From Trichopria drosophilae (Eukaryota; Arthropoda; Insecta; Hymenoptera; Diapriidae), in assembly GCA_030407085.1 (NCBI GenBank), contig CM059582.1:48135001-48199000 (forward strand): a stretch of DNA of 64,000 nt, in the 5' to 3' direction. The stretch's first letter is position 1; every line of letters starts with the position of its first letter. Of the stretch, positions 1-12,263 are shown in pieces. The translations under genes were made by a program, and so were the position numbers. The notes under the pieces are model-generated. The model searched no databases, was not told where the DNA came from, and saw only the letters and a list, made by a program, of their open reading frames with translations.

Positions 1-22
1 AACATCTTCGTTTTAAGAGTAC

Positions 23-86
23 TCACATTCGGGTGTGCAATGGCGTAGGAAAAACCACCTTCGTGAGAATAAACCCCTCACCAGGA
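23..86 (-). pseudogene. U1 snRNA-like fragment (5' part, internally deleted)
   Basis: Read on the minus strand this stretch has CCTGG followed by a G-run, then CACGAAGGTGGTTTTTCC, then CCATTGCAC and AATGTG. In animal U1 snRNA the same blocks appear in the same order: the end of the 5' splice-site-pairing segment, the stem-loop I loop that binds U1-70K, and the stem-loop II ATTGCAC loop that binds U1A. About 14 nt that normally separate the two stem-loops are missing, the 5' ACTTAC is replaced, and nothing like stem-loops III/IV follows toward position 1. A truncated U1 retropseudogene is the simplest reading. Recognition is from memory of the U1 consensus. Confidence 0.45.
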
Positions 87-120
87 ACGCCGGGTTGTCA
101 GTCGATAAAACATCGATTCT

Positions 121-3063
121 TTTCAAATACTGATCCTCATGTAGGAGTTTATATTTTGGCTGCAAATCGATTACAAAAGTCTTTCACTTTTTATCGAATA
201 ATGTGACTGTGGTGACAAAACTTTATTGCAATGCCGCTAATGCTATCATTCGATTTCCTAGCAATTTCGTCGTTTGAAAGTTAGAAACATTGGGTAATAT
301 TAATGGTGTCTTTTGGAGCAATTAAAAAAGTTATTAGATATTTGGCGAGACTATTTCCGTGCGTTGTTAGTGAAAATTAATATGGTAAAAACTTTCGTTA
401 GAAAGATAAGTAAATGCATTAAGAAAAATCTAAAAGTGTCATAGATTGTATAAATTGTTCCTAGGAATCCAATGAATCCGTTTTTACAATCGCACTATTG
501 GTTTCAAAAAGTGAAAAACGAGTCAAGCGGAAATTCGTGAGATATTAAGTGACAAATTTTGTTTATGATTCCGTATTTGGATGTTAATTATCTGTTTCAT
601 ATTATTTTTTTTGAGATACCCCGAAACTGCAAAGAATTCAAGGAGAAAAAAAAAGAATCGAAGGCATACAATTGATCCATCAAATTTGACGAATATACTA
701 AAAATATCAATCAAAGAATAAAGGATGATGTAGCTTCTTTCACATTTTATCGGGTATATGAAAGTGTAACCCGGATCAATATTATTCTTTTTTTTTCATT
801 TGTCTGTTTAAAAATTATATATAATTATGTCCGTATTCAAAAACTGTTTTTTTTTATGAAAAATTATCTTTCGAGGTGACTTTGTCACCTTCGAAATTCG
901 GAAAAAAATTATACCTTTGCGCAATTTGCTAAAATTCTATTCAATTACTCTTTTCAAATAAAGTAAACAAACCCGTGATAAACTGAACGTAACCAATGGA
1001 AAACTTTTCCAGCCGCCTTTTCAGGATATATTTTAATTATAATATTTCCATGGAAACATTAGAATCATTTTACTTTTAAAAAAATGTTATCAATTAATAC
1101 CTGATTTTATGGTATGTATTTTAAAGAATAAAAGAAATCAGTTGAAAATAAACGATTGTGTTTTACATACCACGTGCTTATATTATACGCAGGTAGTTCC
1201 TAAATATATACGATTTTAATAAAATTTTTATCACGAAAACATTCAAATTAACATTCAAATTATGAATATAATTGGTAACAAATGATCAACTTAAAATTAG
1301 AATGAAATGCGTCGTCGAGAAGTCGAAATTCATAACGCTACCGAAATTTCCAAGTGTTTAAGTTTATCACTTAAATTTCACCAAGAACATTCTTGGCATT
1401 AAGTTGCCAAATACTTTACATTAAAAAAATTGTCTGGAATCAATCCAATATCTGAATGTAATGAATATGTAACTTTCTTGTTGGCGGTTTTATCTGTTGC
1501 GAATATATTATGACATTTATGTGCGAAGTAATAAAAGCGTAATTCATGTATGAAATTCTCAAAATTGGCCATAAAATGATATTCAGAAAATTATTATTTA
1601 TCGTTGGAATAGACATAATTTTCATTATCAAAATTACATCTAAATTTTGTTTGAGTAAAAGTGGAATAGAGTTTCATAATCAATTGTTTCTTTGTTTTAT
1701 ACTTAGAAAATTTATTCACTCTTCGTTACAAACCATAATTGTATTCCATTAATTTATTAAAATTGAAACACATCATTTGGCTAAATGAAAAAAATCATAT
1801 CAAACTCTGTCGTAGTTTAGTTGAATAAAGCATTATTTGGTATACAACTAGTATAAATTCCACTAGTTCTCACTATTTTCGCTTAAAATAGAGTGTAAAT
1901 TGCAATAAAGAGTACCATCATTACTTAACATTCATTTGTTCATATTCTCAATGAATTCGAGACTTCCCTTATGTGAATGTGTTGCTGATTTGAATTTTTG
2001 GTAATAAATTGGTTTTAAATACATTTATGTTGGGTTTTTATTAAATTATAATGCCTCAAGTAGAAAATTAACCTATTTTCTCGACAGTTTCAAGTTTACT
2101 TATTTTTCACAGATGTAGTAGAAAAACTTCGTAGTGTCGCAAACAATTGGACAAAATTCCCGAGAGATATCTTGCATTCTCTCTCTGCAATTAAATGAAT
2201 AAAATAATATTCTTCGATACAAGTGCGTGTGTCTAAATATTGTTTACGCACGACTGTTCAGTTTAAAGTTTACTTTAGGCACGAGTTTACTTTAAGCACC
2301 GAAATTCGTGCATAAATGTTTTTGATTTGTAGTTGGTAACGATCTTAACTTATTATTTTTTACTAATAAATTATGGATATGGAAAAAATAAACCATCTTA
2401 CAGTCAGTTAAAATTATACAGACTGTTTTTATTTTTGAATTTTAATTAGATGCAGTATTCATTAATAGGAAATAGCACCTTTCTTTACAAGTGCGAGAAT
2501 CGTCCACGCGTGATGAAAAAGACAATCTTTTACGTATAGGGGCAGTCATATTTCTTTTGCCTGTTAAAAGATGAACATTTTGTATTATTCTAACCTACAT
2601 ATGTGTTTTAACGTGTAATTGATAAAAATGAGTTTAAATAAATACAATTAAAAACATGTAAAATCACTCTTTAGCTATGCCACTGAAAACTGAAAGTGAC
2701 TGATTAGTAGGCTTAAAAAAAATAAATTACATACATTTATCATTGAGAACTGGTAAACGGAAAAAAAAAGTAAAATCCTTCTATTAAAACAGTGAACAAT
2801 TTGAGTGTTACCTAACACAAAATCGAATAATACTATATCAATGAATTTATATAATTGTAAGAAAGCAACGTTAATAAAAATATTAGCAAAATACATATTT
2901 TGTCTATTGTTGTAAGACTACCTTACTTGATAATTGTATATTCAATAAATAATTAATGCCTAATAGAATACAATTAAGTAATATGAAACATACAAATGAA
3001 GTTCTTTGTAACATTTCTCAATATGTGGAGGTCTGCACGTCAAGGGCCAATTATGTTGAACTT
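121..3063. other. AT-rich non-coding stretch
   Basis: Open frames here are short, low-complexity and unlike any family I recognise. No splice-flanked coding segment was found on either strand. It may be intergenic or part of a long upstream intron of the PKC gene. Confidence 0.5.
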
Positions 3064-3299
3064 CACGGAAAAAACACCACGGTTATTACCACCTTAGATA
3101 TGGTTGTCTTGACCATATCGTATTGATAATTATGTACCTTCCATACTATGGTTACACCAGCCATTAAATGGTTGCTGTGACCATACTCTTTGAAAGGGCT
3201 TCTATATGCAAAGTTCTCTTTACCATAGCAATGGTCGACTATCAATATTTTAATTAACAATACTTCTTTGGACGGTACGTCCCAACCTGTTTTTCCGTG
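3064..3299. mobile_element. MITE with CACGGAAAAA termini
   Basis: A 236 bp segment begins CACGGAAAAA and ends TTTTTCCGTG, a 10 bp perfect terminal inverted repeat. It has no coding capacity. The interior repeats the word ATGGT and its complement several times. The same terminal decamer bounds the element at 17021-17150. Confidence 0.6.
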
Positions 3300-6200
3300 T
3301 TGGGTTACTAAAATAATCGCAGCTTTCTAAGGAAAGTTTAAATTTTTTATATGATGTAGGAACATTGAACAATCTATAAGGATTCTTGTGTTGAGTAGCT
3401 CGTGACTTTTTATTTTGAATGACCGTACTATTTTTTCAAACCATAATTCTTTTCTCAACTCCGTGCGTGAAATTCAATTTCGCACAATGTACCTATTGCG
3501 CAAATTATTTTTATGCGCTTTATGTGCATAGGTATTGATTCGCAGTGATTTTTGATGATTCAAATTTAGAGAATATGGAGAAAATCTTAAAAATACTTTT
3601 CTAAATTCTTTGTAAAAATTGATAAAGCAGACTTAAAATCGTTTCGAATATTTTAATTCGTATGGGCCAAACGTACACCAAAATAATTATTTCTGTATTA
3701 TCCGTCATGCTTACTGTATATAAGAAACTGCCAATGTTACTACTCGTTACTGGAAAACTGGGTGGATAGTATGTGGTAAAAAATAGACCAATTTTGTTTG
3801 TGAACAAGTATGGTTGATCTAAATATTTAGGTGTTTCAAAATTTAGTTAATTATTGCGTTACGTAGTTAGGAAATTAATATACATATGCTAGTGGAGATA
3901 AAACTTGCAAATGTAACGACAATTGTTAAAACTACGCTTTTTAAAATAAAAATATTGTGTCTACCAAACATGTATATATGTATAGGCCTAGTTATAGACA
4001 AAACATCTATATGTGCGTATGACTGTGTTGCAGTCATGTCATCATGTTTTTTGTTCAACTTTTATGAAGCTCGAATATAAAAGAATCTGAAAGAATCCCC
4101 GATATATATACGGGCTCTAGTCAGGACCAGGTTTGCACCCGGATAGCTACAATCTGATTACTACTAAGGATTACTCCTAGGGATTACTCACCTGCATAAA
4201 ATATTTTTGTCTGGGTAAATCTATTTATTTTTGTTTAACAATCATAGTCGTTAATGGCACTAATGAAAAATGTAAAATAACACATAAAAAATCGTAATGC
4301 GGTTTAATAATTTTTAAGATACTTAAAACTTAAAACAAAAAAACATTTATTTGCCGTAAATTATCTCAATTCAATTTTTCAAGTGTAAAACGTGAAATCA
4401 ACTATTCAAACATTATTAATTCATCCGAATTTGTAAGTGTCAAATCGTAACAGAATATTTTAATCATATTTTATTTGCGGTTGTAACGCATCATTTTTCC
4501 GACTTTTCTTCTTATTTTTCCGGCATTATTATGAATTTATAAGTCCCGTTTCATTACTTTTCGATTATAAGTATTGAACGATGCATAGAGAATATTTCAT
4601 TCCACAGGACGGTAATTAATTTTGTTGTGAATTTGCCAAAATGTATCGCTACTCTATTTCGGTTGAACGTCGCTTCGTTGAGACTGTTGCGTGACGTCGT
4701 CATCGGCATCGTGAATTTCATGAGACATGTGGTCACAAATCTTTACTTCGAAAAGAGGAACTAAAAATTTAATAGATTATCATATTTAGCCATATAACTA
4801 ATGTAAGGAAAATAGAGAAAATTATGTATGTGGTTGGTGGCTTATGGTGTTTCCCTGTATTTTAATAAACATATCAGTTCTGAAGATGGCGAACGTAGGG
4901 CGAAACGTAAAAATTAAATACTTATTACGTTTATATATAAAAATATATATAAATTTTTTAAACTTTATTTAAAAACTGATAACCGATATACGTACAAAGG
5001 ATGTCATTATTAACTCTTTGTTCGAGAATAAATGCAACTTTTCTTCCGCAAATATACCCCTCAAATACTGCAGAAACAGCACAAAAATTAAGAGGCCCTT
5101 GCGCACTATTTTCGAAGTTGCTCATTCGATTCGAGTGGCACAGTTAAAAGTACCGATAAAAACTAAATTAAGGTTGGCAAATACATTTTAAGCATATCAA
5201 ATTTTCGATACAAATCCCGAATTTCCATGAACGGAAAAATGTAAAACATGGCATAAAAATCTTGAATTTAAAAGCTGAGTAATTCTTAAAACAGCGCGAA
5301 AAATCAACGGTATGCTATTTGAGCGTTAAATTTTGAATTTGTATAGTGGTTTTCGGATCATGCCTAAAAGTACCAGTTTTCGCCCTAGTGGCATAGTGTA
5401 TACTATTTATATATAGAATATAGGCGGTTTGTTTAGAAATATTTATGACAATATTATCGGTCGCATGATTATTTTGCAAAGAAATTATTTTTAAAAACCA
5501 AATAGTACTTCCGATATTAAAATTATTACATTCGATTGTTTTTTAATTATAAAAATGTATAATTCAAACTATTTTTTCTTGCCTTCAGCTACCAAAATGT
5601 TCGTACCCGCACAGTCAAAATATTTACTTATTTCAATTACACTCACCGACAAAATTTTGCTTTTTTTGCCTTTGACAATCGTGGTATTATTTCCTAATGG
5701 ATTTTAGATAGACGACACTAGCAGAATTTTCCGTCAAATCCGATTTTACGGCCCACTTTTAGTCTGTAAAATGAAATTTTACGGATCACGTGTAACGTGA
5801 ATCGGTGCTGTCAAAAACATTACCCATACGGACTAAATGCAGAGTACGAAATTGAATTTTTACAGCGTATAGTACCGAAAAATAATGTTCTATACACGAC
5901 CATAAGATTTTACGACCTTGTATCGAAAAATACTATTATATGTATGCCGTCCAAAACTCAAATACCATATCTTCTATGGCAATCCGTACATACAGATACT
6001 TAACAAGTTTTAAATATTAAAAGTATATTAGAAATGCTATTTACAATTTCTGAGAATATGAATATCCATTATTTTAATGAATATTTTATATGGGCGATCG
6101 GTTTCTGTTAGTAGAATTTGGATTTTTCTTCACTACGTGTATGCTTTCTTTTAATGAAACAGTCCAATAGGACTTTAAAATGGATGTAAAACTCGGAAGG

Positions 6201-9200
6201 TAATCGCCTATTATTTCGAAATTATTTGCTTTATTATACGTTGGAAAGAATGTGCGTAAAATTTTATGAAAATTATGATAATTTCATTTATGCGTTTATC
6301 GTAATTTTACAGCAATGCGTACTTTTTAGGAGTATCCCACATTTCTTTCTGGTGAGGATGATTAGAGCCATTCTAAGGTATTTTTTATACAATCTAGATT
6401 TCAAATTCATATTTGGAAATCTTTAAGGGTGTCTAAAATTAATTTCAGATTAACCGTTACGAATGTTATTAAATTACGCCTGGTTTTCTGATTAACAAAA
6501 ACAGAATAAAATCCAATGAGCGTAGTGTATGCTTTTGTAGGATTGTATTTTTACCTGCTTTTAACAAACTTTAAATTCAACAATATTCTTAAATCAGCAC
6601 ATTTTTAAAATGAAAGCCTCAACTTCCTACAATCAACCTTGCCGGTTTCGCAGCGACAGCTTCTGGCGTTACTTCACCGACAATTTATTTACCGATTTAA
6701 ATTCGCAATTTCAGCACACATGATCTTTTTTTTAATTTAAGATAACACCAAAATTCTCCACAATATTTGTCAACGCCGATAACCAAACGTTCATTAAATA
6801 GACAGAATGCTGAGTAAATATCCATTATCCCTTCTATGTTCTTTAAGAGAGCTATAAATACCTTATCAATTGCTTTTTAAATAATTAAATACTTTACTAC
6901 CAAGACCTTCGCTTTTAAACTTCATTTAAATATGGTTTAAATTAAGGAAATAGATCATATTTGTGCTTTACAATTAAAATATTATATATAGGACCACGCC
7001 CATTTCTGACTGTTTATAAATACAAATTTTTCAGAGTTATTAAAAAATTAATTTTTAAACTGCAATTTTCTTCATAAAACATACGAAAATGGAGATTTAT
7101 CCTAAAATGTAGGTGCTTGAGTAATGTCCAAAATTAATTTTATTGCTATAAAACTGGGTTTGGTTTAATTACGATATTAAATAATCTAAAGGTGTGAGGC
7201 ATTTCAATTCAGATCAAAATAACTTTTCGGTTCAAAAAATAGCCGAGGAGACTTTTCCTCAGTGCAGGTGATCCCCAATTTTTCACGAAATACGAATGCA
7301 CTCAGGGCGATAATTTATTGGCACGCGCCAATGCTACGTTTCACTTGATTCTAAAATTTGTGCAGTGCTTCCGCAAAGCTCCAAGAGTGTGGATGATGGC
7401 TTTCGAAACCCCCGGTACTGCAGGTATGAAATAAAATAAAAAAAAATATACGAAGTTCAAACTCGTATCAAAAAACAATTTAAGAAATAGTGAAAATCTT
7501 GTGGTATTACGTAACGTCAAGGTTGACCGAGTCAAGTTTAAGGAAACAACCGCGAAATGCGCACACGTGTTGATGAGCATCAACTGAAAAAGTGACAAAC
7601 GAAGTTGCTAATATCATTAACAACGTAATAATGTGTTTACTGACAGATGACAATGAACCAAATTTTTGTTTAATATTTTAGTGTTAAGTACCAATATTAT
7701 TCGATTGTATTGTTAATGTTTTTACTGACTTTAAAACCGTTTACGTATGTACCTATCGTAGTTAAATAGGTTAAAAATAAATCAAAGACGTCAATACATT
7801 ATTACAGATGATTTTTCAATAGAATACGAATACGTCTGCGTTTGGACGTTATTTATAATCAAGTTATAAATAAACATGACTTTTTTCATAAAATATTTCG
7901 TGAAAGACATCCAGTTTATTTACAAAATTCGTATAATAACTATTTCATTTTTATAAAAAATGAAATTGTTTGCAGACAGGAATAAATCGATTAAATATCT
8001 ACATTACAAATTATATTAAATTTATATTGGAGAAATGATGATTTAAGCTTGTTAAAAAAAAGCAATACCGATTTGTTAAATTCCACTTCTTAGCAAAAAT
8101 CGCATTTTAGTAAAGATTAGGTAAAATTATTAAATAATTATTGGTAATTGAATTAATTATTTATCTAAAAAGTATTTTGTATCGTTTCTAATCGTTATTT
8201 AAAATTCTATGATGTATCTAAAAATTAGAAAAATAATGTTGATTTCTATACAAATGCGTAATTTGACAATAACCAGCGTAGTTAACCTGTAGGTGTTTTT
8301 CGAAATACTACGATTTATTTCAATTTTATTATTTTTTAATATTATGTTATATACGTCATAGAAGCTAAAATTATTTTCGTAAAATTAAGATACTTGTATG
8401 ACATATTTAAATTATAAAGCCGCATGGGTTTTACAATTTTATCAGAAACAAGAAATATTATTTTGGTAGACTATAATCTTTGCGACTGATTAAGTACTGA
8501 GAGATATACTAAATTTAGTATATCTCTCATTTTTCATAATTAAAATCATCCATAATTTAAGAATGTATTTTTTATACCCTATGTTATCAATAGTTTTAAA
8601 ACTTGATCACTTAAATGAATTTATCAAATTGTCCTTCAATGATGAACTTGTGTAAACATGTTAGTCGTCATTTTTTTAGTCAAAATTTGTATACAACGAT
8701 TTAAACCAACCTTAGTTGATTTTGAAGGATCCATTATATCAAATTAGATCTTATTTGTGGCTTTGCATAGATAGATGTCCATTCGTTTATAGATCAGATT
8801 AGATTAAATAAGATCTAGTATAGTTGTATACCCATCAAGCTGGCGTATATCTTGTAATTATAACAGATTCAAATGGTGTTTTTTTAATGTATTTTCATAT
8901 ATTCAAAGATTTATTTAGATATTTTGAGGATATTAAATATCTAAGAGTCTCTACAGAAGGTACATTTAATATTCACAACTTTATTAATCGTCTTTAGCTA
9001 AACATAACAGCAGATATATTGAAAGCTTCTCTTTTAGAACTGCTTTAAGAAATATCTCTTGTTTATTAAAACGATATAGTCTTGAAATAATATGGTAGTG
9101 TTCCGAAAACATTGATGTAAAGTTAACAATACTCGTGATACTCTATATTAGTATGACAATGTTTTTATTTTAACTAAAGCATCACTTGAATAAGAATCAC

Positions 9201-9337
9201 AAGAAGAAAGGTCGCATTAAAAAGTTATATAATATTGTATACAAGATCAAGTTGCAGCAGATCTCACTACAAACTTTTTTATATATGGTATATAATACAA
9301 TCTGTATTATATAGTACCAGTTTTACGCGTGTAAATA
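3300..9337. other. AT-rich non-coding stretch with small repeats
   Basis: No supportable gene. It contains a motif CTGAAGATGG...GAAACGT at about 4880-4910 that recurs near 31.2 and 34.6 kb, and a perfect 32 bp palindrome at 8498-8529. The rest is simple AT-rich sequence in which I see no structure. Confidence 0.5.
8498..8529. repeat. Perfect 32 bp palindrome
   Basis: The two 16 nt halves (TGAGAGATATACTAAA and its complement) are exact and have no spacer. It could extrude as a hairpin. No coding context and no second copy was noticed. Confidence 0.8.
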
Positions 9338-9772
9338 CACAGAGAGCAAAAATAGTAAAATCTACTAAAAACTGAGTACTTAATATAGTAAATTGATGGA
9401 ATAACTATTGAAAGAAGTAACACGAACTATCGTCTCTAGTAAGAGGTTATACGACCAGAAATGTAGGCAAAATATCTAAACGGATAATTATTTAAACTAT
9501 TTTGGTTATTATATACAGTAATATCTTTCCTTGAGATAGACATCACACAACGTTATTGGGATAATGATTAATCTTAAGTACATACGAATATACAGTCAAT
9601 ATATATTGAATAATTTAATAGTTTAATAATTAATAATATATTTTAAAATTTTAACTGCTTCTATTTTACGCTTATCAGAAATTGTATCAATTTATTCAAT
9701 AAATTGAGTGAATGAGTACTTGATTGTTGACTATCACGTCACTGTGAATATTACTACTTTTTTCTCTCAGTG
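9338..9772. mobile_element. MITE with CACAGAGAG/CACTGAGAG termini
   Basis: The left end reads CACAGAGAGCAAAAATAGTA. The right end, reverse-complemented, reads CACTGAGAGAAAAAAGTAGTA, so the termini match over about 20 bp with a few differences. The 435 bp interior is AT-rich and non-coding, with weaker inverted similarity further in. The ends resemble those of the elements at 14821 and 19299. Confidence 0.45.
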
Positions 9773-10569
9773 TATGGTTTCGTAAAGTATGTCACGATTA
9801 TTTGTGCTTTCTTAAAATTTAATACTTAATTTACAATTATTTTACACAAGAATATTTAATACAATCTATACATGCAAATCATGTAGAATTCTGAGATGTT
9901 TTATATATACAATGACGACTCGTAGGAAATTGACCAGAAGTTGTAGTTTGTTATTTTTGTTAAATTCTAAATGCAATTGTAATCATTTTTTAAATTCACG
10001 TGATTAAGATATATTATTACCACGATTTAGGTCCTTCTTATACACGAGTAGGTAGGAAATCGTTTGTGAGGAGGAGACTTCGACGTCCTGGAGAGTACCC
10101 TTTTATACCAATACCAAGTGAGCAAACCATAACTATACTTATATTTTCAACCACAGTTGCGATATGTCATAAGTTTATTCGATCACGTGGCTTTTTTCCA
10201 ACTCTGTTCATTGCTGCGCTATATTTTATTAACACGGCAAAAGCACCAAAACAGCATATGAAACAAATTAAATAAAAAAAATTTTAATTTATAATTATTT
10301 TTTACAAATTAATTTGTGCTATAAAGTTAATGGGCAATTCTAATTAATTGAAGTATAAATTGGGGCACAGTTTTAAAAGAATGCACCATCCCCTCGATGC
10401 ACTTTGATATCTTCTTTACCAGGTGTAGAGAGTTCAGGGTATTACATCCATATTTCAGGAATGTAGGGCATTATTCGTACGGAAAGAGGATGACATTTTT
10501 ATACTAGACATGCGATTTATAGGCGAAAGTGATGTTTGAACTGAAAAAAAAAACAAATGAAGAAATCGT

Positions 10570-10960
10570 GTTTTTTTTATTTGATTTGATACCATTTATT
10601 ATTGTCCTGGACATTAAGGTCCGTGAACAAATCACAGTTAACAAAAGCATTACAAAAATAGCTTAACAACTAAACTAAACTAAACTTAATATCTAATCTA
10701 ACTAGTCCCGCTCGCTGGTGGACCAACGCCGCAAGTCGCTGTTTTTTACAAAACAAATGTATTAAAGGGAACGCATAGTAATTCAAAAAGAAACTAAACA
10801 ATTTGCATGAAGGCTAATACGGTTTAAGTCGATACGTGTTGCACTGGAAACGTGACGTTTTAAGTGTGACATGAGGCCTAATTTAAACGCTTCTAGAGAT
10901 CGAGTGGTGCGAAGGTAGGATGGTAACAAGTTTCAGGATCTTATGGCCATTATCCAAAAT
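10570..10960 (-). mobile_element. LINE (non-LTR retrotransposon) 3' end fragment
   Basis: On the minus strand one frame reads NLLPSYLRTTRSLEAFKLGL, followed by MSHL. This is the familiar C-terminal signature of LINE ORF2 proteins (WNxLPxxLRxxxSLxxFKxxLxxxL). A 3' UTR follows with a small hairpin, GGAC-CTTAAT-GTCC at 10609-10622, then ATAATAAATGG and an A-rich tail near 10570. The same order (C-terminus, short GC hairpin, AATA-rich tail) is seen in the LINE copies at 47.3 and 57.0 kb. The fragment is 5'-truncated. Confidence 0.6.
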
Positions 10961-11711
10961 GAATTTGAAAAATAATTTGTTTGACATGTCGGAAGATAGA
11001 CAGACGTAGAATTCAAACGAGCACTCTGTCTTTGGGAAGTTTGACATGGGATAAATCAATCCCGAATATATTTAGGTGATTTTTCACGAAAATAACACGT
11101 ATAACTTTTTTGCAGTAAATTTTATTGAAATTACAATTTTACGTCAAAAAAGGCGCTAAATGCATTTATCCCAATGTATTTGTATATAAATTATTGAATC
11201 TCAAACTGATGTAAAAAATGTTTTCAATGTTCCTACTATGTAAAAAACTATTAAATTTTATAGAATATTATGCCATTAATGTAGAATAACATTTAAAAAC
11301 TTAACATTAAAAATGCAAAGCTTTGCATCTGTTTATAGTATTTATACTCTAAACTTATTTACAGGGTACTGTTTTGAACTAATCTCTCAGTAATTATTCT
11401 GAAATTCATAGAAACCAATTCGGATACCCCCTACCCTACCTACCTTCTGGTAAGCGAGATCTAATTGAGCTTTCTGAGCAGAAATTAGCTGCCTTCTGCC
11501 AGGCTTCATATACCCTACCCAGAGCTGGATCAGAAACTGTCTGGATATGTACATTAAGCTTAAATTAGGAGATTTGGCTAATGCTTAATCATCATTGAAA
11601 ATTATCGTAAGAACATTTTTTGGGACTTTTTTTATACAGTATGTTATAGCGTATGTAAAAACACAGTGGATTTCACGACTGTTAAACTGTTGCAATAAAA
11701 CATTAATAACT

Positions 11712-12263
11712 TGATGGTATTTTTTGCACTACTAATTTTTTTAATTTTCTCTAACGTTTGCTTCTAAAGCCAGAAACTCGCCTGGATTCATTAGAAGAAT
11801 TGCAAATATGTCAGAGAAAATTTTAATTCGTAAAGATGGAAAGGATGTAATTTTATATGAAACTGTTTTTTTTTTGGTTGTTCTCGATTTTCGAAAAAAA
11901 TGGAGGGCCGAACTCGAGAGATTCGACAGGCCGGGTATCGATTATGGCGCCACATGTCATCTAAATTATAATTATGATTGGATTGTTTCAAGATCTCGAA
12001 ATTAATTATGCGAACTTGCTAGACGGCGGGTAGCTCAGATGGAAAGAGCATTCTACCGGCAATAGAAAGGTCCCGGGCTCGATTCCCGGCCTGTCGAATC
12101 TCTCGAGTTCGGCCCTCCATTTTTTTCGAAAATCGAGAACAATCCAAAAAATAGTTTCGTATAAAATTCCATCAATTCTTCTAACGAATCCAGGCGAGTT
12201 TCTGGCTTTAGAAACAAACGTTAGAGAAAATAAAAAAAATTAGTGGTGCAAAAAATACCATCT
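11712..12263. repeat. Head-to-head inverted pair of a tRNA-derived SINE
   Basis: The outer ends are inverted copies (GATGGTATTTTTTGCAC and its complement). The arms match for about 220 bp, including the blocks GAAACTCGCCTGGATTC and CTCGAGAGATTCGACAGG in reverse complement. The right copy (12024-12263) begins with a complete tRNA-like head. The left copy (about 11712-11945, opposite orientation) keeps only the B-box end of that head. Between them lie about 80 bp of unrelated sequence. Small open frames across the arms on both strands are chance translations of the repeat. Confidence 0.7.
12024..12097 (+). tRNA. tRNA-Ala(GGC)-like head of a SINE, probably not a functional tRNA
   Basis: These 74 nt fold as a full cloverleaf: acceptor CGGCGGG with CCTGTCG (two G-U pairs), D stem GCTC/GAGC, anticodon stem TTCTA/TAGAA around loop CCGGCAA, variable loop AGGTC, T stem CCGGG/CCCGG with loop CTCGATT, then A73. 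The anticodon would be GGC at 12058-12060 (alanine). The third pair is G3-U70, the alanine identity pair. A box (TAGCTCAGATGG) and B box (GGCTCGATTCC) are intact. Against function: C instead of U at position 33, C at position 1, and GGC anticodons for alanine are unusual in animal nuclear genomes. The 3' continuation matches a dispersed repeat, so I read it as a SINE head. Confidence 0.5.

Noticed and set aside
10000..10275. 91-codon plus-strand open frame with hydrophobic segments.
   Set aside because: It lacks an ATG at its start (begins GTG), shows no family resemblance and has no flanking splice or promoter context.
11791..12005. Overlapping open frames on both strands.
   Set aside because: They are translations of the left arm of the SINE inverted pair.
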